Positions 1 to 5,006 are shown, counted from the stretch's first letter. The stretch: DNA of 5,006 nt from Bacteroides sp. (GCA_019412865.1 DXOJ01000403.1:1-5006); one strand, 5' to 3'. The notes: generated from the sequence alone by a model not told the origin. A program made the numbers and translations.

Positions 1-130
1 CAACTGAATATTAACTTTATTCATTATGCTGCTTAATTTTGATTAGTTACTTATATATTAAAATATATAGTTCGATTTTCCTATTTTTTGAATCTTTATA
101 ACGCAAATCGCATGTGCTAAAATTTATTTG

Positions 131-138
131 TAGTTTTG
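131..138 (+). promoter_or_regulatory. Candidate -7 element for the recombinase gene
   Basis: TAGTTTTG matches the Bacteroides -7 consensus TAnnTTTG exactly. No TTTG is visible 19-21 bases upstream, so the -33 half is missing or degenerate. The predicted transcription start near 145 would leave a leader of about 50 nt before the ATG at 196. The element lies outside the invertible segment, so the recombinase would be expressed in both orientations of the switch. Confidence 0.5.
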
Positions 139-195
139 CTTTTTTCGAATAAATTCGGCTGTTAAACTAGCTCATAGTAATTATTAAAAAAGTTG

Positions 196-1140
196 ATGAA
201 GAAAGAAGATTTAATTTCGTTTATGAAAAAAATCGCTGCCGAGTTGCAGCGAAGGGGAAATTTAGGGACTGCTCATGTGTACCGGAGCAGTTTGAATGCA
301 ATCCGCACCTTTCTGGGTTCGGACAAGATGCCGTTCCGGCAACTGACGCCCGAATGGTTGAAGCGTTTTGAGAACAGTCTGCGGGAACGTGGATGCAGTT
401 GGAACACAGTGTCTACTTATCTGCGCACCTTGCGGGCGGTCTATAACCGTGCGGTCAGCCAGCGGAAAGCGACGTATGTGCCTCATTTATTCCGTTCGGT
501 TTACACGGGTACAAGGGCAGACCGTCAGCGGGCATTGGACAATGAGGACATGAAGAAAGTGTTCACCCGTCTGGCTACACAATCCTCCGCCACTACTGCC
601 ATGCGCACTGCACAGGATTGGTTTATCCTGATGTTCCTGCTCCGCGGATTGCCGTTCGTCGATCTGGCTTATCTACGCAAGAATGATTTGAAGGAGAATG
701 TTATCACGTATCGACGCAGAAAGACAGGCCGCACATTGTCCGTGACATTGACAACGGAAGCGATGTTTCTGTTGCAGCGGTATATGAATCGGGATGTCGT
801 TTCTCCCTATCTGTTTCCCATCCTGCGGAGTGGTGAGGGAACGGAAGAGGCATATCGGGAATATCAGTTGGTATTGCGGGGATTCAATCACCAGCTGGCT
901 TTGTTGGGTGAACTGTTGGGAATCAAAGGCAAGTTAAGTTCTTATACTGCCCGCCATACATGGGCTACGACTGCTTATTATTGCGAGATTCATCTGGGAG
1001 TGATCTCCGAAGCGATGGGACATTCGTCCATCACGGTGACAGAAACCTACCTGAAACCATTCCACAGCAAGAAAATAGATGATGCGAACAGGAGGATTAT
1101 TGATTTTGTAGAGCGGTCGATAGGGAAAGCAATCGCTTGA
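196..1140 (+). CDS. Tyrosine site-specific recombinase, probable DNA invertase of the adjacent promoter
   Basis: A 314-residue tyrosine recombinase of the phage-integrase family, which cuts and rejoins DNA through a covalent 3'-phosphotyrosine. Residues about 1-105 form the N-terminal core-binding (SAM-like) domain and about 110-314 the catalytic domain. Numbered from the ATG, the visible catalytic residues are Arg150 (LLRG), Lys176 (RRKTG), Arg253 (YTARHTWA), His276 (MGHSS) and the nucleophile Tyr285 (TETYL). The usual first His of HxxR is Tyr250, a substitution I recall as common in Bacteroides recombinases. An in-frame TTG lies one codon upstream at 193, but the ATG at 196 is the likelier start. 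The length is typical of Bacteroides Tsr-type invertases, which lack extra arm-binding domains. Its stop lies 9 bp from a matched pair of inverted recombination sites, so these are its likely substrate (inference). Integration of a mobile element is less likely because no att repeat or other mobile gene is visible. Confidence 0.93.
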   Translation: MKKEDLISFMKKIAAELQRRGNLGTAHVYRSSLNAIRTFLGSDKMPFRQLTPEWLKRFENSLRERGCSWNTVSTYLRTLRAVYNRAVSQRKATYVPHLFRSVYTGTRADRQRALDNEDMKKVFTRLATQSSATTAMRTAQDWFILMFLLRGLPFVDLAYLRKNDLKENVITYRRRKTGRTLSVTLTTEAMFLLQRYMNRDVVSPYLFPILRSGEGTEEAYREYQLVLRGFNHQLALLGELLGIKGKLSSYTARHTWATTAYYCEIHLGVISEAMGHSSITVTETYLKPFHSKKIDDANRRIIDFVERSIGKAIA

Positions 1141-1149
1141 TAAATAAGG

Positions 1150-1169
1150 CGTTACTTCGTAGGTAACGG
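1150..1169 (+). repeat. Left inverted repeat / recombination site of the invertible segment
   Basis: This 20-bp sequence reads CGTTAC-TTCGTAG-GTAACG-G and is the exact reverse complement of 1434-1453. It is itself a dyad, with 6-bp arms CGTTAC and GTAACG around an asymmetric 7-bp spacer. That is the form of a tyrosine recombinase core site, with one monomer bound per arm and strand exchange across the spacer. The core GTTAC-N7-GTAAC agrees with a motif I recall from phase-variable outer-membrane loci of B. fragilis. No other GTTAC-N7-GTAAC occurs in the window apart from the right copy. Confidence 0.93.
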
Positions 1170-1185
1170 GATTTTGAATATGCAG

Positions 1186-1217
1186 CAAAAATATGCATAT
1201 TTACTAAAATAAGCAAA
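1186..1217 (-). promoter_or_regulatory. Consensus Bacteroides promoter inside the invertible segment, pointing left (OFF)
   Basis: On the minus strand, TTTG (1217-1214) is followed after exactly 20 bases by TATTTTTG (1193-1186). This matches the Bacteroides -33 TTTG / -7 TAnnTTTG consensus at every defined position and at the usual spacing. The predicted start near 1180 means transcription would cross the left repeat and run antisense into the 3' end of the recombinase gene. After inversion the same promoter would drive the lipoprotein gene. It is the best promoter match in the segment on either strand. Confidence 0.8.
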
Positions 1218-1285
1218 CGGAAACAAACATTATTTCTAACAAATAGTTCCAAAAGGGAAATAACACGAGCAAAACATATTACTTC

Positions 1286-1319
1286 TTTGCATTAGAGCTT
1301 CATCGACATCTAAAATTTG
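1286..1319 (+). promoter_or_regulatory. Weak rightward promoter-like sequence inside the invertible segment
   Basis: TTTG at 1286-1289 and TAAAATTTG at 1311-1319 lie 21 bases apart. The -7 element carries one extra base relative to TAnnTTTG, so the match is imperfect. If active, it would give some lipoprotein expression in the orientation shown, from a leader of about 165 nt passing through the dyad at 1329-1368. I list it as the main alternative to a strict OFF state. Confidence 0.22.
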
Positions 1320-1328
1320 CAAAAGACA

Positions 1329-1368
1329 TTCTCCCCCTACCATTCTCCTGAAAAGCAGGGGCGGAGAG
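1329..1368. terminator. G+C-rich dyad in the middle of the invertible segment, possible transcription insulator
   Basis: TTCTCC (1329-1334) can pair with GGAGAG (1363-1368), with one T-G pair. Inside it, CTCCTG (1345-1350) can pair with CAGGGG (1356-1361) around the loop AAAAG. This G+C-rich block contrasts with its AT-rich surroundings. A T-rich tract follows only at 1380-1390, so it is not a classic intrinsic terminator in either direction. It could block read-through from the recombinase gene into the lipoprotein gene in either orientation. Confidence 0.3.
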
Positions 1369-1433
1369 TTTGATTACTATTTTTTATTTTCCATGTATCA
1401 TTTACCTTGCAACAGGCGTAAACAAAGGTTTTT

Positions 1434-1453
1434 CCGTTACCTACGAAGTAACG
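1434..1453 (-). repeat. Right inverted repeat / recombination site of the invertible segment
   Basis: CCGTTAC-CTACGAA-GTAACG is the exact reverse complement of 1150-1169, and the match ends on both sides at 20 bp. Here the dyad arms extend to 7 bp (CCGTTAC at 1434-1440, GTAACGG at 1448-1454). The site ends 36 bases before the lipoprotein start codon, so in the ON state it would be transcribed as part of the leader. Confidence 0.93.
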
Positions 1454-1489
1454 GGACGTACTCAAATTATTAACTAAAGCAACAAAACA

Positions 1490-3613
1490 ATGAAGAAATT
1501 CAGACATTACGCCTTACTACTGGTTACGGCAATGGCAGTATTCGGTTGTTCAAAAGACTATGACGACACCGAATTGAAGCAGGACATTAGCGATCTTCAG
1601 TCAAGAGTGGAAAAGTTGGAAACGTGGTGCACCACCGTCAATGGGCAAATCAGTGCCCTGCAAGGTTTGGTCACCGCGTTGGAAGCGAAAGACTACGTGA
1701 CAGGAGTTTCACCCGTGACCAATGGTTACACTATCACTTTCTCCAAGAGCGACGCTATCACCATCTACAACGGCAAGGATGGAGCCAAAGGAGCGGACGG
1801 TGTGACTCCTGTTATCGGAGTAGACAAATTCGAAGGAGAGTATTACTGGACGGTAAAGATTGGTACTACTGCCGCCACTTGGATGCTCGATGCCGATGGC
1901 AAGAAGATTCGCACCACTGGCGATAAGGGTGTGGACGGAAGCGCAGGTATAAACGGTCAGTCTCCCGTATTAAGCGTAGTTACAGACACCGATGGTAAAG
2001 TTTATTGGAAAGTAAACGGTGAATGGCTGTTGAACAGCGGAAAGAAAGTACAAGCCACAGGTGATAAAGGCGACAAGGGTGAAACAGGTTCAGCAGGTGC
2101 TGCCGGAGCAGACGGTGCACAAGGCGATGCCGTATTTGCCGCAGACGGTGTAACGGTAGACAAAACCAAAGGCACGGTGACCTTTACCCTTGCAGGTGAA
2201 GACGGTGCAACATTTACCCTGCCTATGGCAAGCGAAATGAAGATATTTAAAGAGTTTACTGACTGTATGGTGCGCCCAGCGATGAAGACTCTAACACTTG
2301 ATTTGAACTTGAAACAGGACGAATACACAGCTATTAAAGCTGAACTCACCAGCAGTAAAGGCATGACGACAGCTATCGTAAAAGCCACTCGTGCCGCAGC
2401 CGGTAGTCCGTGGGGTGTAACACTCAAAGAGCCAACATTCAATGCTGATAAGTCGATTAAAGAGAACGCCGTAGTTACCTTCGACTTCCCTACCGATGTA
2501 GCCGAAGACGAATTTGCCCTACTGAAAGTAACAGTAATTGATACCAAAGGGCAGGAGCATGCTGCTACACGTATCATCGTATATAGTACGAAAGTAGCTG
2601 TGGAAAGTGTAACACTTAATCAGGTCACAATTGATGTCAATGTAGGTGACGAAGCGAATTTAATAGCTACCATCACACCTGCCGACGCTACTACTCAAAC
2701 TCTAAAGTGGGAAAGTAGTGATGATGAGATTGTAACCGTAGATGCAGCTGGAAAAGTGACAGGGGTTAAGGTTGGTTCTGCAACTATCACTGTTACTTCT
2801 ACAGCCGATGCTACTAAGACTGCTACTTGCACCGTGACCGTGAAGAGCGTTGCCGTGACTGGTGTTACGCTTGAGGGAGACAAAGCCATAGCCATAGGTG
2901 AAACGGTAAAGCTCACTGCTACTATTGCCCCAGCCAATGCTACGAATAAAAAAATTATATGGAACAGCAGTAACCCAGAGATTGCTTCTATTGGCACTGA
3001 TGGTACAATAGAAGGTAAAGCCGCAGGTGAAACAACCGTTACTGTAACTACCGAAGATGGAAGTAAAACTGCTACTTGCAAAGTGGAAGTAACGAGCATA
3101 CCTTTAAAGGCTTATAATGTCGGAGATTATTATCCTGATGCGGACGATTCAAGCACTGCTGTAGGTGTAGTATTTAAAATTACTAATGGAGGCGTTCATG
3201 GTAAAGTCATATCATTGGATGAGACTACCGCACAGTGGAGTACGGTGAATCACTATTTCACAATAAATGATTATAATGATGGTGCTGCAAATACCAAGAT
3301 AATAATGGAACAAGCAGAGGCTGATACGAAATATCCTGCCGCAGCATGGTGTGTAGCCAAAGGTGTAGGATGGTATTTGCCTGCTAAAGGTGAATTGACT
3401 GGATTTGGCAACATTTGGTATGCGAATCCAACAACTTATAATACGAAATTTACCAATGCAGGTGGAACAGCCATAAATTTAGATACGTTTAAGAATTACT
3501 ATTGGACTTCCAATACTGATTCTGGCAGCGATTCAGCTATTTCCTTTAATGGTGGTGGTAGTTCAACTTCTGGTAAACCGAGTTACAAAGTGCGTGCTTG
3601 CTATGCTTATTAA
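1490..3613 (+). CDS. Phase-variable surface lipoprotein: DUF4988-like, collagen-like, two Big_2 domains, DUF1566-like C-terminus
   Basis: This 707-residue lipoprotein has a signal peptide at 1-19 and lipobox VFGC with lipidated Cys20. The following SKDYDD resembles the acidic signal that sends Bacteroides lipoproteins to the cell surface. Residues about 25-66 form a coiled coil. Residues about 67-246 look like DUF4988, with a roughly 40-residue unit (YYW...GKKI...TGDKG, YWK...GKKV...TGDKG) present twice and Gly-X-Y stretches, the longest at 191-214. Residues 247-367 are unrecognised. Big_2 Ig-like domains follow at about 368-452 and 453-536. The C-terminus (about 540-707) has GWYLPAKGEL, YYWTSNT and VRACYAY, as in the DUF1566 / C-type-lectin-like group. 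The leader is A-rich without a clear Shine-Dalgarno. A stalked adhesin or antigen is inferred; the ligand is unknown. Expression is probably set by the invertible promoter upstream. Codons shift from C-ending in the first half to T- or A-ending from about 2580 on, suggesting domain exchange. Confidence 0.92.
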   Translation: MKKFRHYALLLVTAMAVFGCSKDYDDTELKQDISDLQSRVEKLETWCTTVNGQISALQGLVTALEAKDYVTGVSPVTNGYTITFSKSDAITIYNGKDGAKGADGVTPVIGVDKFEGEYYWTVKIGTTAATWMLDADGKKIRTTGDKGVDGSAGINGQSPVLSVVTDTDGKVYWKVNGEWLLNSGKKVQATGDKGDKGETGSAGAAGADGAQGDAVFAADGVTVDKTKGTVTFTLAGEDGATFTLPMASEMKIFKEFTDCMVRPAMKTLTLDLNLKQDEYTAIKAELTSSKGMTTAIVKATRAAAGSPWGVTLKEPTFNADKSIKENAVVTFDFPTDVAEDEFALLKVTVIDTKGQEHAATRIIVYSTKVAVESVTLNQVTIDVNVGDEANLIATITPADATTQTLKWESSDDEIVTVDAAGKVTGVKVGSATITVTSTADATKTATCTVTVKSVAVTGVTLEGDKAIAIGETVKLTATIAPANATNKKIIWNSSNPEIASIGTDGTIEGKAAGETTVTVTTEDGSKTATCKVEVTSIPLKAYNVGDYYPDADDSSTAVGVVFKITNGGVHGKVISLDETTAQWSTVNHYFTINDYNDGAANTKIIMEQAEADTKYPAAAWCVAKGVGWYLPAKGELTGFGNIWYANPTTYNTKFTNAGGTAINLDTFKNYYWTSNTDSGSDSAISFNGGGSSTSGKPSYKVRACYAY
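2060..2131 (+). repeat. Collagen-like Gly-X-Y stretch in the lipoprotein
   Basis: Residues 191-214 read as eight consecutive Gly-X-Y triplets (GDK, GDK, GET, GSA, GAA, GAD, GAQ, GDA). A second short glycine-rich run lies at residues 144-156. Similar stretches form triple-helical stalks in some bacterial surface proteins. Eight triplets may only make a short trimer-forming or flexible linker. Confidence 0.75.
2591..3097 (+). repeat. Two tandem Big_2 (bacterial Ig-like) domain repeats
   Basis: Two units of about 84 residues share the Big_2 pattern: VxxVTL at the start, a VGDEANLIATITPADA or IGETVKLTATIAPANA strand pair, W(E/N)SS with a following (E/D)I, then G-(K/T)-(V/I)-(T/E)-G and TVTV strands. 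They also share an identical 13-nt stretch (ACTGCTACTTGCA at 2819-2831 and 3068-3080). Otherwise the DNA has diverged, so the duplication is old. The domains probably act as a spacer that holds the C-terminal domain away from the membrane. Confidence 0.85.
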
Positions 3614-3661
3614 CTTTAATTCAATCAATAGCGCCAATGAATTAAGCAAAATTTAATATCC

Positions 3662-3694
3662 AGCAAGCTGAAACCTACTAAGTTTCAGCTTGCT
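3662..3694 (+). terminator. Hairpin terminator after the lipoprotein gene
   Basis: A perfect 13-bp stem (AGCAAGCTGAAAC at 3662-3674, its complement at 3682-3694) encloses the 7-base loop CTACTAA and is followed by TCGTTT. It lies about 50 bases after the stop codon with no other gene in between. The T-tail is short but the stem is strong. It separates the lipoprotein unit from the gene at 3813. Confidence 0.85.
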
Positions 3695-3779
3695 TCGTTT
3701 AAAACCTTTATGACTTTAGTAAATGAAACATCAGAAACAATTAATCCGGATAATCAGCCTAAATCCAATTAGAATATCC

Positions 3780-3787
3780 TACTTTTG
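3780..3787 (+). promoter_or_regulatory. Candidate -7 element for the 219-residue gene
   Basis: TACTTTTG matches TAnnTTTG exactly and lies 25 bases before the ATG at 3813. No clear TTTG is present 19-21 bases upstream. The predicted start near 3793 gives a leader of about 20 nt carrying AAGGA (3803-3807), a possible ribosome binding site five bases from the ATG. Confidence 0.6.
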
Positions 3788-3812
3788 TACACTGAATTAA
3801 ATAAGGAACAAA

Positions 3813-4472
3813 ATGAGGACAAAAGACTGGAAAGCAATAAATAATGCCAAAGTGCTGGTAGTGGGTGAAGATTCTAATTTACAATGGTCGGAGACTGTGC
3901 CTGAATATGTAATGTTTGCCGATTACTACTTCCGTGGCTTTCCCGAAGATCATGGTGAACGCAGCCGTAATGTAGAGGCGCGCAACCTTTTCAATTATAT
4001 CATCAAACTGACGGGTAACCAAATGACTCCCGAAGATTTCTATATCACCAATCTGTGCAATGATAACTTGGAACCTGCCCCCAAAGGAAAGAGGGTTCTC
4101 ATACCCGAAGATAAAGCTCTGAAAGGAATTGAACACATCGAATGGATTTTATCACAGAATCCCACCATCGAATATGTGTTTGCCATGTCGTTGCAAACCA
4201 ATTACTGGCTTCAGAAAGGCGGGTTCTACGAAGGTAGTGCCGAGTTTCTATCAGCTGCCGAACCCCGGCGCACAGGAACTGAAAACTATCAGCCTTTTTA
4301 CCAACCGGTAGACGGCAAAGCATTTATCCAAGTCTGTGGTAATTGTTATGATGCCAAAAACTTTGCGGTGAAAGTGATTCCCATCCTTCCCGCTAAAGAT
4401 TTTCCTTTATCCGAGCAGAACATGGAGCGATACGGGGAAGCTTGCAAAAAGGTGAGTAGCTATTTTAAATAA
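3813..4472 (+). CDS. Conserved-looking hypothetical protein, possibly distantly related to the uracil-DNA-glycosylase fold
   Basis: This is a complete 219-residue soluble protein with no signal peptide and no membrane segment. I do not recognise the family with certainty. The order of motifs is faintly like the uracil-DNA-glycosylase superfamily: a first strand ending in a glycine loop (KVLVVGEDSN, residues 13-22), then NYIIKLTG and FYITNLCN (61-68, 76-83), a middle strand YVFAMSLQTN (121-130), and a late strand KVIPILPAKDF (187-197). The usual His-Pro-Ser motif is not seen, and the strand reads ILPAKDF in its place, so glycosylase activity cannot be assumed. There are several Cys residues (82, 175, 178, 211), with C-x-x-C at 175-178. 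It has its own -7 element and ribosome binding site and follows a terminator, so it is probably transcribed alone and is not part of the phase switch. Confidence 0.85.
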   Translation: MRTKDWKAINNAKVLVVGEDSNLQWSETVPEYVMFADYYFRGFPEDHGERSRNVEARNLFNYIIKLTGNQMTPEDFYITNLCNDNLEPAPKGKRVLIPEDKALKGIEHIEWILSQNPTIEYVFAMSLQTNYWLQKGGFYEGSAEFLSAAEPRRTGTENYQPFYQPVDGKAFIQVCGNCYDAKNFAVKVIPILPAKDFPLSEQNMERYGEACKKVSSYFK

Positions 4473-4506
4473 AGGAGGAGACGGGAATACATATTATAAA
4501 TAAGGT

Positions 4507-4643
4507 GTTCTCTTCTTCTTTCCATATTCAGCTTTTTTGTCTCTTATTTTCCTTTTCTCTCTTTCCTTTTTCCTCTCTTTTTCCTTTTTCTATTCTCTCT
4601 CTCTTTTTCTATTTTGTTCCTGTTTACCTTTTCTTTTTTTCGC
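4507..4643 (+). repeat. Polypyrimidine tract with an internal mirror repeat
   Basis: About 135 bases are almost only T and C on this strand. One run of 45 pyrimidines is unbroken (4547-4591), and another 18 follow after a single A (4593-4610). Within it, TTTCCTTTTT (4562-4571) and TTTTTCCTTT (4578-4587) are exact mirror images around six bases, which can favour intramolecular triplex (H-DNA) under supercoiling. The tract is untypical of the rest of the window. Its role is unknown. Confidence 0.8.
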
Positions 4644-4644
4644 A

Positions 4645-4666
4645 TTCCGAAAATCCTTTTTCGGAA
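4645..4666. other. Hairpin TTCCGAAAA / TTTTCGGAA
   Basis: A perfect 9-bp stem (4645-4653 with 4658-4666) has the 4-base loop TCCT. No T-run follows on either strand, so it is not a standard terminator. It lies directly at the end of the polypyrimidine tract and could end or stabilise a transcript coming from the left. Confidence 0.4.
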
Positions 4667-4754
4667 ACATAGTGAAAAAGAAAAAATCAGTAGTAAATTT
4701 TAAAAGGCAGAAATATTTCTTTGATTTTGTATAGAACAAAAGAAGATAATTTCC

Positions 4755-4762
4755 CACTTTTG
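4755..4762 (+). promoter_or_regulatory. Near-consensus -7 element before a possible short transcript
   Basis: CACTTTTG differs from TAnnTTTG only in its first base. A TTTG at 4726-4729 is 25 bases away, too far for a standard -33. With the hairpin at 4856-4880 it could define a transcript of about 115 nt. Confidence 0.25.
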
Positions 4763-4855
4763 TAGCTGCAATAGGGGATAGGCGCCCTGTGGGATGTCTA
4801 CTTTCTGGAAAAAGGATGAATGAAAACAGAATACTTCTTGCGTTAAAATCAGAAA

Positions 4856-4880
4856 AAAGTTTTCCGTTTTGGAAAACTTT
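4856..4880 (+). terminator. Hairpin with short T-tail, possible terminator or attenuator
   Basis: AAAGTTTTCC (4856-4865) pairs perfectly with GGAAAACTTT (4871-4880) around the loop GTTTT. The stem is AT-rich and the T-run after it is short, so termination would be modest. It may end a small RNA or act in the leader of the gene to the right. Confidence 0.4.
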
Positions 4881-4951
4881 CTGTATCAGCGAGAAAGAAA
4901 AGTTTCCCGAAATTTAATGTTGAAAGCTAACCAAGCTATTAGATAATCTTC

Positions 4952-4959
4952 TATCTTTG
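4952..4959 (+). promoter_or_regulatory. Candidate -7 element for a gene starting at the window edge
   Basis: TATCTTTG matches TAnnTTTG exactly. No -33 TTTG is visible at normal spacing. The predicted start near 4966 leaves about 28 nt before the ATG at 4994, a leader length like those of the other genes here. Confidence 0.55.
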
Positions 4960-4993
4960 TATCCGGTTTCGGAACTAAAAAGAGGTTTAGTCA

Positions 4994-5006
4994 ATGAGGG
5001 AACGCT
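4994..5006 (+). CDS. Possible start of a gene that continues beyond the window
   Basis: ATG followed by AGG GAA CGC opens a frame (Met-Arg-Glu-Arg) cut off by the window end. Support comes only from context: AAAGAGG at 4979-4985 at Shine-Dalgarno distance and an exact -7 element 35 bases upstream. Four codons cannot identify a product. Confidence 0.35.

Larger units (their letters stand above)
1150..1453. other. Invertible promoter segment (phase switch), shown here in the predicted OFF orientation
   Basis: A 304-bp non-coding, AT-rich segment lies between the recombinase and the lipoprotein gene and is bounded by perfect 20-bp inverted repeats. The spacers of the two sites (TTCGTAG and CTACGAA) are reverse complements, so recombination between them inverts rather than deletes the segment. 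The best promoter inside points left in this assembly. Inversion maps position x to 2603-x, which would place its -33 at 1386-1389, its -7 at 1410-1417 and the start of transcription near 1423. The fixed DNA from 1454 to 1489 has no promoter of its own, so the downstream gene probably depends on this segment. The repeats and promoter are read directly. Inversion in living cells is inferred. Confidence 0.88.
4473..4993. other. Long non-coding stretch with a polypyrimidine tract, hairpins and promoter-like sites
   Basis: No convincing protein gene lies here. An open frame of about 65 codons from 4537 is an artefact of the pyrimidine-rich tract, since it encodes almost only Phe, Leu and Ser. A 33-codon frame at 4816-4917 and an overlapping 8-codon frame from 4820 have a nearby AAAGG but no recognisable product. 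AAAGGAGGAG at 4471-4480 looks like a strong Shine-Dalgarno, yet no start codon follows at a useful distance. The tract, hairpins and -7-like elements are listed separately. Confidence 0.6.

Noticed and set aside
193..195. TTG as start codon of the recombinase
   Set aside because: The ATG at 196 follows directly in the same frame and is the more likely start; the difference is one residue.
196..1140. Recombinase as integrase of a mobile element or integron
   Set aside because: There is no tRNA or direct-repeat attachment site, no other mobile-element gene, and the adjacent inverted sites give a simpler explanation.
2002..2577. Long minus-strand open frame of 191 codons
   Set aside because: It lies fully inside the lipoprotein gene, its residues reflect the opposite-strand codon pattern, and no promoter or ribosome binding site supports it.
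3036..3048. GTTAC-T-GTAAC palindrome as a third recombination site
   Set aside because: The spacer is one base rather than seven, and it simply encodes the Val-Thr-Val-Thr strand of a Big_2 domain.
2695..3099. Minus-strand open frame of 134 codons rich in Val, Ser and Thr
   Set aside because: It is the antisense shadow of the two Big_2 domains; its repetitive content follows from theirs.
4537..4734. Open frame of 65 codons rich in Phe, Leu and Ser, looking like a hydrophobic small protein
   Set aside because: It comes from the polypyrimidine tract, starts at a TTG without a ribosome binding site, and its residues reflect base composition.
4816..4917. 33-codon frame starting MNENRILLALK
   Set aside because: It has AAAGG too close to its ATG and overlaps the hairpin at 4856-4880; there is no family resemblance, so it is not listed as a gene.

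Overview
The window looks like chromosome from Bacteroides or a close relative in the Bacteroidales. The evidence is the promoter style (several exact TAnnTTTG -7 elements), A-rich leaders with little Shine-Dalgarno character, a lipoprotein whose acidic residues just after the lipobox resemble a Bacteroides surface-export signal, and DUF4988-type and Big_2 domains typical of this group. All convincing genes are on the + strand.

The left half reads as a self-contained phase-variation switch. A tyrosine recombinase (196-1140) is followed nine bases later by a 304-bp segment (1150-1453) bounded by two perfect 20-bp inverted repeats. Each repeat is itself a recombinase core site, CGTTAC-N7-GTAACG, with an asymmetric 7-bp spacer. 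Inside the segment is a consensus Bacteroides promoter (TTTG, 20 bp, TATTTTTG), which in this assembly points left, towards the 3' end of the recombinase gene. Inverting the segment would point it right, with a predicted start about 66 nt before the ATG of the next gene. The sequence as given is therefore most simply read as the OFF state.

The gene under this control (1490-3613) encodes a 707-residue lipoprotein, probably exposed on the cell surface. From N to C terminus it has a lipobox, a coiled coil, a DUF4988-like region with collagen-like Gly-X-Y stretches, a middle region I do not recognise, two bacterial Ig-like (Big_2) domains, and a C-terminal domain resembling the DUF1566 / C-type-lectin-like group. 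This suggests a stalked adhesin or antigen with a binding tip. A strong hairpin terminator (3662-3694) closes the unit.

The right half has a separate gene (3813-4472) with its own -7 element. It encodes a 219-residue protein of unknown function with faint resemblance to the uracil-DNA-glycosylase fold. From 4473 to 4993 there is no convincing gene. This stretch holds a long polypyrimidine tract with a mirror repeat, two hairpins, a possible short transcript, and an exact -7 element just before what may be the first codons of another gene (4994 to the window end).
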